From contig CAJNDS010000846.1 of the NCBI GenBank assembly GCA_905221605.1, positions 855,501-891,557 of the forward strand: 36,057 bases of DNA, written 5' to 3'. The translations under genes were made by a program, and so were the position numbers. This document shows, in pieces, positions 19,783 to 29,400 of this stretch. Below the pieces are notes generated by a model. It did no database searches. It was not told where the DNA came from and worked only from the letters and a program-made list of their open reading frames with translations. Position 1 is the first letter of the stretch, and every line of letters begins with the position of its first letter. This DNA is from Symbiodinium natans. Taxonomy: Eukaryota > Sar > Dinophyceae > Suessiales > Symbiodiniaceae.

Positions 19783-20502
19783 ATGGACCCGCGGTCTGCT
19801 CTGAAGTCAAAAGCAAAGCCGACGGAGCCACCTGCACCTTGGCTGGATGCGCAGCGGACCTCAGAGCAGCAGCCGGCTCAGATGCTTCAGACTGCTCTGC
19901 AGACGAAAGCACAGCCGACGGAGCCACCTGCACGGCTGGATGCGCAGCGGACCTCAAAGCAGCCGGCTGAGCAGGAGCAGGGTGAGGTGGAGCTTCAGGG
20001 TGAGGTGGAGCTTCAGGGTGAGGTGGAGCAGGGTGAGGTCAAGCAGGGTGACGTGGAGCAGGGTGACGTGGAGCAGGGTGAGGTGGAGCAGGGTGAGGCG
20101 GAGCCCCGGACATGTTTTGGATTTTTCGTTTGATGGTTTTCATGTGTTGTGCAAGTCCAGTCAGGCACTTAATCCAAGTCTAAACTTAGGTGACTGCAGA
20201 GCACATCCGCTCCAAGTGGAACCAGTTCGTGGATGAGCTCCCCACTTGGTGGAGCCACCTGAAGGTCAAGGGCTCCGGATCCGTTTCAAGCTCCTTTGAC
20301 CGACTGCACAGCTGACAATTGCAACACCCTGGCAAAAGAAGATTCGCTGTTCTAGAAGTCTGCAGAGAATCCAAAGACCGAAGCCCTGGTGTGTCACAAA
20401 AAGCTGAGGTCGGTTGCCTGGGCCGATGGTTCGCCTTCGAGGCCTGTTGCCAGGGTCACAGCTTCCACAACGAAGTCCCACAATAACAAAACCATCTGCT
20501 GA
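19783..20502 (+). CDS. Small protein with PTEPPA and QGEVE repeats (tentative three-exon gene)
   Basis: No known family. Proposed exons: 19783-20097 (donor GC after GAG), 20202-20264 (donor GT), 20356-20502, all phase 0 multiples of three, 174 residues. ATG lies in 'gccatggac', a good initiation context. Residues about 6-62 hold two copies of a repeat with KPTEPPAPWLDAQRTS / QPTEPPARLDAQRTS. Residues about 65-105 are a Gln/Glu-rich repeat (QGEVE, QGDVE). Exon 2 encodes HIRSKWNQFVDELPTWWSH; exon 3 is basic, ending NKTIC. Without splicing, exon 2 would run to a TGA near 20315. The 5' flank duplicates that of gene 1, so the two may be co-regulated or co-duplicated. The repeat exon is clearer than the downstream exons. 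Confidence 0.5.
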
Positions 20503-20647
20503 AGCCCAGCTGTCGACTGAGTTTACACTTCACAGTCACATCATCTGTGCAGCTGCCCTGTGTGTGTGTGTGCTTGTGTTGCATCGAAGTGTTTTTGGGT
20601 TTTGTGCTTTGGGAGAGGTACAGGAGAGGTCAGGTACTACGGGAGAA

Positions 20648-20921
20648 GGTAAAGGGGGAGAGTGCTGCGGCTGTGTGCTTGCAGGAATATACATAGCGCA
20701 ACCGGTTGCGCTTTGGGAGTGCTTGCAGGTTGCAAGCACCTGGAAGACACTTACGGCTGTGTGCTTGCAGGAATATACATAGCGCAACCGGTTGCGCTTT
20801 GTGAGTGCTAGCAGGTTGCAAGCACCTGGAAGACACTTACGGCTGTGTGCTCAGGAATATACATAGCGCAACCGGTTGCGCTTTGTGAGTGCTTGCAGGT
20901 TGCAGGTAAAGGGGGAGAGTG
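20648..20921. repeat. 86-bp tandem repeat (about 2.8 copies) bounded by 17-bp direct repeats
   Basis: Units start at 20668, 20754 and 20840. Each has an 18-bp perfect palindrome AGCGCAACCGGTTGCGCT (20695-20712, 20781-20798, 20865-20882). The first also has a perfect 8-bp inverted repeat TGCTTGCA-GGT-TGCAAGCA (20720-20738), degenerate in later units. GGTAAAGGGGGAGAGTG precedes (20648-20664) and follows (20905-20921) the array, like a target duplication or the ends of an older longer repeat. Confidence 0.9.
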
Positions 20922-21233
20922 TAGCGGGGAGGGCTCCGCCAACAAGCAAACAAATAGCCTCCAAACCCTAGACCCTAAACCTCAACCACCAGTACAGTAC
21001 ATGTTCTGTCGAAAGAACCTTGCAAGCAAGCAGACTCTGCCCCTTTTTTTTCCCTCGCAAGCGAGTTGGACTTCTGAATCTTTGTGTGTGCATCAGTACA
21101 CAAATTTCAGCCATGAAACTCATGGTATTCAAAGCAAGTCGAGGCTTGCAGTATCGATTCCGGGGTAAGAGCTTAAGGTTTGAGGAAATCTGCCACAGTG
21201 GTTTGATTCAGGAATAAACTGCAACCCTCGCAC
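20922..21233. other. Spacer, no gene seen
   Basis: Mixed sequence with a CCCTAAA-like phrase near 20967. The plus-strand frame at 20845-21168 overlaps the tandem repeat and has no recognisable motif. Confidence 0.45.
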
Positions 21234-21777
21234 TCACACGCCCCGGGCAGCAAGCATATCATTAAAGACAGTGACATGCTCCCAAGTCCATGTCGGCTGG
21301 CAGGCGAACATGTCCTGGGCCATTGGCATAGACAGCTCAAGGAACTTCTTCAAAGCCAACACCCAGCGGCGCAAATGGTAGAAAACCTTTCGGCTGCGAC
21401 GACACTCGGATCCCATCGTAGACGAACATCAGGAATCCTTCTGTAAAATCGCCCGCATTCTTGTCGTCGCTACGACCATACATCTCACGTGGAAGGAGGA
21501 CCACCATGCCGAAGTACCAGAACCAGTTTCCTGGAGAGAAACGGTTTCCAGCCTCAGGGTTCTCACGGTGGAATTCCATCCACCGATGGTGCCAATGCTT
21601 GATCGGCGTTCCCAGTGTCCAGCTGGCTCGGTACCTCTCCATGAGCAACTCCAGGAAACTTTGCTCCTCAAACAGCGTTGTGTAAAGCTGAACCAGCAAC
21701 TGGTGCAGCTCCTCTCTTGCTGATGGCAGCTCGTTAAGTTCCACCAGAGGCTGCTGAGCATTTCCGGCCACGGCCAT
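21234..21777 (-). CDS. Unknown protein, apparently frameshifted near its C-terminus
   Basis: Not recognised. ATG at 21777 (MAVAGNAQQPLVELNELPSA) opens a frame with an amphipathic helical start (EELHQLLVQLYTTLFEEQSF) and a Trp/Tyr-rich core (TPIKHWHHRWMEFHRE, NWFWYFGMVVLLPREMY). The frame continues to a stop at 21337 with a low-quality tail (PKGFLPFAPLG). From 21416 another frame, ending at 21234, encodes a more natural helical C-terminus (FYHLRRWVLALKKFLELS ... DMLAARGV). The natural product may need a frame change near 21410-21420, from an indel or an unrecognised intron. The frame is also open upstream to 21843. I cannot tell a single-exon gene from the last exon of a longer one. Confidence 0.5.
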
Positions 21778-21860
21778 TGGCAAGTTGGGACAGTCAGACA
21801 AACAAGGACTGCAGTGGGGCCAAAATTGCTGAAGAAAACACAATGTCTAATATCCAGTGT

Positions 21861-21941
21861 AACAAGAATGCTCTTGTAAACTGTGTGGAACTAAAAGTCC
21901 AAAGCCCTAAGACGGCCCGCCTTCATTTCTTTCCAGAAGCA
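21861..21941 (+). repeat. 81-bp dispersed repeat, left copy
   Basis: Near-identical to 26108-26188 in the same orientation (starts 'aacaagaatgctcttgtaaa', ends 'ttccagaagca'), with seven mismatches by eye and no indels. The two copies bracket the second coiled-coil gene. Confidence 0.9.
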
Positions 21942-22225
21942 GCCCCTTTAGTGCATCCATGTCGAGTAGTAGGTGCATATTTCAGCACAAAGCACTCCTT
22001 TAACTTCAGCACTAAGCCTTAGTCACTAAGCACTCCTTCAAGCCACCCTCTACCCCCTGTCTCGGACCTCCAAATGTGCCAGTGCTCCACTGTTTCCAGG
22101 CATACCAGCGCACCATCATCATGTCCAGGGCCTAGCAGGCTTTGCAAGTCCAGGGTTTAGGGTTTAGGAGTTAGGTTTAACTCTTATTCAACTCTCCTAA
22201 TCAACCTTCCTAGAGCCTTAACACT
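21942..22225. other. Spacer, no gene seen
   Basis: Mixed sequence with one TTTAGGG-like phrase near 22155 and no supported open frame. Confidence 0.45.
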
Positions 22226-22560
22226 TTGAACCTTCCTAAAGGTTTAGGGCTTGGGCTCGGGCATCGGTTTGGGTATCCAAGCCTGGGCATCGATTTGTTT
22301 CGGGTTTCGTGGGTATCGGGTTTTGTGGGTTTGGGGTTTGGGTATCGGTTTGGGTATCGAAGCCTGCAGTTGTTTGTTTCGAGTTTCGTGGGTATCGGGT
22401 TTTGTGGGTTTGGGGTTTGGCCTTCTCAGGCTGCGCCGCGAGGCGCAATGCCTGGTTTCCTGGGTATCGGGTTTAGTGGGTTTGGGGTTTGGGCTTCTGA
22501 GGCTGCGCCGCGAGGCGCAAAGCCTGCAGTTTGTTTGGAGGGTTGTGGGTTTGGGGTTTA
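22226..22560. repeat. GGTATCGG/GGGTTTGGG minisatellite with embedded GC hairpins
   Basis: Alternating phrases 'gtgggtatcgggttttgtgg' and 'gtttggggtttggg'. Two copies of 'aggctgcgccgcgaggcgca' (near 22429 and 22501) form the stem TGCGCC-GCGA-GGCGCA. A related phrase with a degraded stem is at about 25828-25855, to the right of the coiled-coil gene. Confidence 0.8.
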
Positions 22561-22987
22561 GTGTTGGGGGTACCCAAACGAGTCTCAGTCCGTACCCTAC
22601 ACTTCTGCGAGCAGCACACTTGGCCCCAGCTTTATGTAGTCGTGCCTAGTTCATGGTTTGCGTTCACGCTCTAGAGTTTAAGTTGTACGGTTCGGTGCAG
22701 TATGTTCAGCAGCCACAAGGAGTAGGCCGCCACAGTGCCGAAAGGCGCAGGGGCGATCGTACAAGAAATTGCAAACCCAGGGTGCAGTGTAGAAACCAGT
22801 TTGTGCATTCCATAGGATTTAAGGCTTAGGTGTAGTCAGTGTAGTCTTGCAGCAAAGCCCTGTGCCACCTCACCTCAGGCAAGACTGCAACCGTGATGAG
22901 CATACTGTTGCAGGAAGCTAATAATTACATAGGCTGTTCTTAACATAGCCCCCCCCCCCAGCCAACCACTACAGCCACTAGCTCGCA
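22561..22987. other. Upstream region of the second coiled-coil gene
   Basis: No gene. Contains 'gccgaaaggcgcaggggcga' near 22737, related to material near 17455-17615, and a C10 run near 22951. Any promoter or trans-splice acceptor for 22988 would lie here; I cannot identify one. Confidence 0.45.
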
Positions 22988-25409
22988 ATGTCGGGCCCAT
23001 GGAATCCAGGTTGGAGTCAACACTGGAACCAACACTGGAATCAAGATTGCAGACAAGGTTGGAGTCAAGAGTCGACAGAGCCGGCTTCATCCCACAATGA
23101 GCCTCAGCTCACCCGCAGGCAAAGGGAGAACAAGCGAAAAAAGGAGACTCCATCCAACGAGGAAAGAAGGGACTTGCGGTGGGCCGTCAGCAAAAAGCTG
23201 ACTGCCACCCAGGAGGAAACACTTTCGCTGCAAGACCAGCTGGCTGAAGTCACCCAGCAAAGGGATGCGCTGCAAACCCAGCTGGATGCAACTGCCGAGG
23301 AGAGAGACACACTGCAGAAGCAGTGCTCGGATCTGCAGGCCCAGGGGGACAAGCTGCAAACCCAGCTGGACGCAACCACCGAGCAAAGAGACACACTGCA
23401 AAAGCAGTGCTCGGATCAGCAGGCCGGGCAGGTTTAGGGTTTAGGTTTAGGGTTTAGGGTTTTGGGTTTTGGGTTCAGGGTTTGGGGTGCAACTCCTGTC
23501 CTAAACCTGAAACCGTACATGAAACCCTGTCCCTTGTTGTTGCCTCTGCTTGACCCTAACAGGTGCAACTTGAAGACCTGGAGCATCGGTGGGCGAAGTG
23601 CGTCGAAAGCAACAGGCTGGTCGAGGAGGAGCGCGACAGGCTCCTGAAGGACAACCAGGCCAGGTACGGTTCCATACTCCAAGTAACTAATCGGAAGCAT
23701 AAATTGGATGCAATCTTCAGAAAACCCGAATCCAACTGATGTCAGGAGAAAGACCAGAAACTGAAGGAGGCAGAGGAGCTCATCTCTGAGCTTCAAATTT
23801 GTCAGGCCGGCAAGGCCAATTCAATGCAAAGTAAACCCTAAACCCTTGGCCCCACTCTTAAGGCCCGCAAGCCCCATGCAAAGTCTTCCATGCACAGTCT
23901 TCTCATTAGCCCTAAACCCTGAACCCTGAACCCTAAACCCTGGCCAGGAAAATGAAACGAGGCAAGCAGATCTGCTCAAGGATCAAATGGGACATTGGAT
24001 CGTGGATGCGGCCAGAGCAGATGTGTACAAGGAGAGAATGGAAAAGGCTCTTTTGGAGGTGGCCAAGTACAAGGCAGGACTGTGGATGTGCACAGCCTAG
24101 GGTTCAGGGTTTAGGGTTTAGGGTCTAGAGGTGGCTTAGAGTCTGAGAGCCCTGACAGGAGAAAATCTCCGAGCTGGAGAAAGGGGCCTCGCAGAGTGAG
24201 GCGGATCTTCGAAGTGCTCAAGAGCCTGCCAGCACTGCAGAGGCGGACATGGAGTAAAGACCGGGTTTGGGGTTTAGGGTTCAGTGTTGAGGGGAGCACT
24301 CATACCAACACCAGTCATTTATTTGTTCCAGGCAGAGAAGACCGTGTCTCATGTGGCTTGGGAAGCACTTCATGTTCATTTCCCTATTATATACATCTTA
24401 AAAGTTAAAACCTGGAAGACTTGAACCCTAAACCCCAGAAACCTCTTCACATCCAAGGATGAGTCAACAGCTGGAGAGGGGCAGCCGACTACTGTACGCC
24501 CGGCTGGAACTTTGCAGCAGGAGTCCAAGGCAGTGAAGAAGGGTACTCTGTTGTAGCTGCCCCTGTGCCCTCTCCTGTAACTGTTTCTATTTTTTTGAAG
24601 GCGGTTAAAATTAAGCGAGTCAGAAGCTGTGTGCAAAGGCGGTCTCCTCACTGGCAAAAGTCAAAGAAGAGCCCTCACTGGAAAAAGTCAAAGAAGAGCC
24701 CATGTCGGACGACGACATGCCAATGTGGGTGGAACACGAGATTGCGGAGCAGATCAAAGCCGACCTGTTGGAGGTGATCGATAGTGGGTGGGCCTACGAC
24801 CGGTTCCACATGCAGCTGTATCCGAGGCCGGTGCGAGCTGCAAATGGCACTCCTGAAACTTGGAATGACCACGAAGGCCGGTTTGTCAATGCCAAGCTGG
24901 CGCAGCGCTGGCAAAAGTGGTCGTACTGCCCGGAGCCGGAACGTGTTTTGGCATCCTTCTTGGCAAGCCGGCCTGGGCTCCTCAGACTGGATGAGGAGTT
25001 GATGGGCCCGTCGACCCACCTTCTAGGCTTTTTGCGGGTGACGCTTCCGCCACAAGGGCAGCCGCTGCCTGGAGCCAACACCGACGAGACCGGTGTGGCC
25101 TTCCACGGCACACACCCGTATTGCCTCCGCAGGATCCTGCTGGAAGGTCTGCAGCCCTCCACTGCTGAAAGATCAGGCTCGCGTTATTTTTCTGGAGATG
25201 ATGGTGAGTTTGAGGGCTTGTACGCCCACCACATGAACCGAGCGTCAAAGGCCCTGAACTACGCTCCGTTCTACTCGTTCATGTTCTTGGATGTCGGACC
25301 TGAGGTCAAGTGGTGTCCCTATGCCCTGAGGACAGTGGTCGAGATCCAGTATGTCGTCGCGAACTCCAGGCCAAACAAGAAGTCAGATCAGTTGCTTAGG
25401 AGCCCATGA
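22988..25409 (+). CDS. Coiled-coil protein with C-terminal ADP-ribosyltransferase-like domain, eight exons (gene 2)
   Basis: Proposed exons: 22988-23422, 23563-23658, 23746-23805, 23948-24073, 24159-24242, 24332-24364, 24458-24529 and about 24639-25409 (start could be 24624). All are phase 0 multiples of three, so the spliced frame is continuous, about 558 residues. Every intron can be read as GC...AG; introns 1 and 7 also allow GT. The N-terminus is Trp/Asn/Gln-rich (NPGWSQHWNQHWNQD), then basic, then a coiled coil with a tandem repeat (LQTQLDATAEERDTLQKQ / LQTQLDATTEQRDTLQKQ). Exons 2-5 continue the heptads. The last exon starts with repeated KVKEEP, which fits the SUMO consensus. It then encodes a globular domain with AFHGTHPYCLRRILLEGL and EGLYAHHMNRASKALNY, resembling the H-G-T and G-x-Y elements of PARP/KptA-type ADP-ribosyltransferases. 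The catalytic assignment is inference; the gene model is strong on frame grounds. Confidence 0.75.
23423..23562 (+). other. Intron 1 of gene 2, containing a telomere-like array
   Basis: GC donor after CAG at 23422; an alternative GT donor at 23432 is itself the first base of GTTTAGGG. A run of TTTAGGG and TTTTGGG occupies 23432-23487. The acceptor is 'tgaccctaacag', again telomere-like (CCCTAA). Joining either donor to GTG CAA keeps the frame. Confidence 0.75.
23806..23947 (+). other. Intron 3 of gene 2, with CCCTAAA words near both ends
   Basis: GC donor after TGTCAG. 'gtaaaccctaaaccc' occurs near the 5' part and 'accctaaaccctggccag' forms the acceptor. The C-rich telomere strand is in the transcript here, opposite to intron 1. 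Confidence 0.7.
24243..24331 (+). other. Intron 5 of gene 2, homologous to the last intron of gene 1
   Basis: Shares with 19042-19124 the ordered elements 'accgggtttggggtt', a TTTAGGG run, and 'ttgttccag' before GCA(A/G)A(A/G). The telomere-like element therefore likely predates the gene duplication or was carried with it. Confidence 0.7.
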
Positions 25410-26107
25410 GGTGAACTTTAAACTTTTGGATATACAAAGCCCCTACTAAAAGAAAAGTTTAAACTTTTTTGGGCCAGGGTATTGGGCAACTAAGGTTGAT
25501 CCTGAAACCAGGATGTTACAAGGTCGTCGCCCTGCTTGTCCAGACAAAGGCCCCGAGCCAAATGCAGCTCGGGGAATGGATTGGCCCGTACAAAGCAAAG
25601 GAGGAGGCTGCAGCGCCGCCGGAGAGGTGAAAAAGTTTCCCATTCTGGAAACCTGATGATAAGATTGCCTGAGTTAGTGTACTTTGTGGTTTGTTTTTTT
25701 GGGCATTTATGTCGTCCCTCAGGAACCAATTCCATAATCTTGGGAACTTTTTCCGAGATCTTGGGACATGTGTAAATTTGTTCAGGTTTGGGGTTTGGAC
25801 TTTGTTCGGAGTTTGGACTTCTCAGGCTGCGCCCCTCGGCTCAAAGCCTGCAATTTATTCGGAGGGTTCGGAGGCTGCACCTTTCAGTGTTTCTGTATGG
25901 GGACATACTTGAATAGGAACTGTTTGCAGTTCTAAGGAACCTTGCCTTTCAGGCTCGCCGAAAGCCGTTTGTTTCTGTGTGGAGAAGACAGGTGAGTAGG
26001 AACTGGTTTGCAATTATACTATCTTGCAAATCACCTGTCAGGATTCCTGGAACTAGAAAGCATCATCCCCCCAAACCGTTCCAAACAGAATCACTAATCT
26101 CCAGCCA
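25410..26107. other. Downstream of gene 2, no supported gene
   Basis: Contains a 'taaacttttgg'/'ttaaacttttttggg' pair near 25427-25472, GTTTGGGGTTTGG minisatellite-like sequence and an 'aggctgcgcccctcggctca' phrase near 25828, echoing 22226-22560. Open frames here lack motifs. Confidence 0.5.
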
Positions 26108-26188
26108 AACAAGAATGCTCTTGTAAACGGTGTGGAACTAAAAGTCCAAAGCCCTAAAACGGCCCTCCTTCATTGCTTTCCAAAAGCA
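26108..26188 (+). repeat. 81-bp dispersed repeat, right copy
   Basis: Direct-orientation partner of 21861-21941. The distance from the left copy's start to the right copy's end is 4.33 kb. Confidence 0.9.
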
Positions 26189-26487
26189 AGTGGCTCTGCT
26201 GGTCTTTCCAGCCTCGATACCCAGAAAGCCCTCCCAACCATCCACAAGCTTTGTCCCTAACGAACAACTGCAGGCTTTGTTGGACTGCGAGGAGGAGGTG
26301 CAATGCCGCGAGGAGGCGCAGTACCGCCAAGGGCCGCTATGTGCAAGTAAGCTTTGGTGGAGGAAAAACGGTTAAGAAGCAAGAGCTTACTTTTACCAGG
26401 GGTTGCCTATAACACAGAGGTCAACAATTTGACTAAAGCTTACTTGTTGACTTTGCCTGCTTTGCCTGCTTCAGGAGCACAAAACTA

Positions 26488-29400
26488 ATCATTCATCCTC
26501 TGCATCCTCATCATCCTCATTGTCCGCTGGCAGTTGTGCTCCCGATTCTGCTCGCACTCGTATCGGTCGAACTTCGGCTGGCATCTCTCTTGCAGGAACA
26601 GGAGGGCCGCCATCATCATCAACGAACCTGAGAGACAAAGAGTGTAGGGTTTAGGGTTTAGGGTTTAGGGACAATATCAGCCTAAGGCTTCTAAGGGTGA
26701 AGTGGGCTGTGTCCGGGTCACTGGTTGTCGATCCTTTGTTCAACTAAGCAGCCTGTGGTTCAAGAACTCGTACTGGGCAGGTCTTGGATGCCGTCTGAGT
26801 GTGCCTTTGACCCAGCTGACCAAGAATTCACAAGCAGCATCCTCAGCATGAGTTGGAATCAGGATCCATTGAAGTCTAGGGCCAACGTCTTATGGTAACA
26901 ATGCTGGTTCACTATAGTTTGCAGCAAAGTTTCGCTGATGCAACCTTCCCTGTGAGCCTGCTGGGCCTTGGCTATGACCTTCTCTTTGTCTTTGATGTTC
27001 TTGCGCGGGTAAATTCCTTGAGGTTGTCGTGAAAGTCTAGCTTTCATCGCCGGCACTTGTGCTCCAGGGAGTAGCAGGCACACCTGAAAGTATCGACGAG
27101 AAGCCATCCTTTGTCTTACAACGAGGACGATGTCCTCAGGGTGGGAAGCTGGGGCCCCTGGCCATGCTGTCACAGGCACTTGCAGGTACCCCAGTGCTCT
27201 GAGAGTTGTGATCTCAAACCTGGGCTACAAAGTTTCTTCAAATTTTCACACCAGGATCTGCCTATACCAAGCCAACCTCTCACACAGAAAAGAAAGCTCT
27301 CACTTGCAGTAGCAGCAGCGAGTGTGGCGCTTGCGGTCCTGTTAGGTTTGCAAAAACCAAGCCAAGCTCTTCCCACCAGCTCTTCCAGTCGGCTTGTTGG
27401 TCGCCTTGCTGTTGCTTGGTAACCACTCGGAATTAAAATTGATAGTTTCCAACCCCCCCTCCCCCCTTCCCCCCACCAGCCCCTCTCCAGGCAAAACTCT
27501 GGATCCTCAAACCATGGCCGAAATACCACAAAGACTCTTACATAACCATGGCCGAAATGCCTTTCCAAGCACCTCGGAAAGATGCACCACCATCCACCTT
27601 GGAATCCTGAAGGAATCCAGTGTACAGGGACACCAGCTCATCTGGTGTGCTAAACTCGCTGTTGGAGCACTTGACAACTGCCTGCCCGCCTAGGGCATCC
27701 AGCGGCCCATGGGTATGCCCTTTTTCAGGGTACAGCAGGGAGATCTTGTCGAGAACCCCGAGGACTTTGAGTTTGATGCACCAGGAAAGCAACAACCCAT
27801 TTTTACAATCTCGAGAACAGTTGTCCTGCAAGATGGCCACGTGGTGAGGAAGGGAAGAGTTGCAACTCCTGTAGACGATGTCCAATACCCGAGCCATCCC
27901 TTCAACGTTCGAGTTGGTGTTCTTGAAGTTGTCTGGGTCCTTTATGTCAAAGGCCAGGGCGTGGCCTTGGGCCCACAGCATCATCACCGACAGGCTCGGT
28001 CTCAGCAAAGCGTCGAAGGCATGTGTCTTAGTCAGTACCCTGGGACACTTGTGTTTAGCCTGGTCCAGGGCATCGGCCCGGAGCAGCAGAACGCTGAGGG
28101 ATTCCTGGATGTCCCTCATCCTGACTCCCATTCCTTGCACAAAACAAATACCCAAAACCATATGGCCATTTTGCAGGACACCTGCCCTAGCGCCTGTAAA
28201 AAGAATTACTTTCCTGGGGCATCAAGCTAAAAATCCTCAGAGTTCTTGACAGGGTCTCTGTGTAAGCTGATCGGGGTCAACAGAAAAGTGAATGCTAAAC
28301 TTGCCGAAGAACGCAAAGTTGTCCTCAGCTGAACGCTGAGAGCTGCCCACCGAAGGTCTGCCTCGCGATCCTGCCATTGAAGCATCAGGTGTCTGATGTA
28401 CTCATCCAAGGTCCTTGCTCAGGGCTGGATACTTATCCCCACAGAGAGGTCGCAATTCTCTTCGGGTCTCGTTTGTGCCCAGGGGCTGGGCTCTCTGAGC
28501 AGCAGTGAGATGCTGCCGGAGTTGCTGTTTGAAGCTCCTTAAGTCACTCTGTTTCTGTGCCCCATGCACCTACATGGACTGGACTGCCCACAAAACTGCT
28601 GAGTCTAGGCCAAGCAGCCAGCAAGTGTCGCAAACGGGATGCTCTCCAGCATTCTTGCGGAACTTGAGCCACCCGCGGCACTCTCGGACTGCCCGGCAGA
28701 AAGTGCTGAAGGACGGTACAGGGTGACTGTTCTCTTTGGCCCATTGCTGGAGCCATAGGAACATCATAGCAGGTCGAGCCACACCCAGATACCGCCTGGG
28801 ACCTGGTCCGACACCTGGACCGCCTAGCACCTTCTCAGGTGCTTCAAGGAGCGAGCAGCATTGCAGAGAGCATGATGCCACTGTGCGAGCTTCAGCATCT
28901 TCTGCAGCATCTACGTCAGACGAAGATGACGATCCGCTTCTTGCTTCCAACTGCCGCCGCCTCCATTGGTGTTTGGGGTTTGGGGCTTAGAAAACCCTGC
29001 TTCTTCTACACAAACTCTGAACTTGCGATCATGATTGAGAAGCAAACACATCGAAAAAGTGCTTGACCAAACAAGGATCGAGTCGACGATCTTGGTCTTG
29101 TGTGCGCCGGAAGAACTTGTCTCGAATCGGAACTTGTCTGGCATGCCTTCAGCATCGTACTGATAACGATGCCACAGAAATAGCTTGCAAACCCGCAGCA
29201 TCGGACTGTTCGCCGGGTTCTTTGATCTCATGGAGTTGGCCTCGGCACGCCTGTCTGGCACCCCTTGTAACACCTTTGTTCTTCAATGCGCATGGCTGAA
29301 TAAACATCAATGCAGTGAAACAATGATAAAAGTTGCACAAATTGCTTGCCCAAACACTCGGTGCACGCGACCATAGCCAACCTTGACAGTGAACTCTGAA

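Noticed and set aside
25446-25735. Minus-strand frames with short hydrophobic stretches
   Set aside because: Lie downstream of gene 2 in repeat-rich sequence; no motif, and both alternative frames are equally open.
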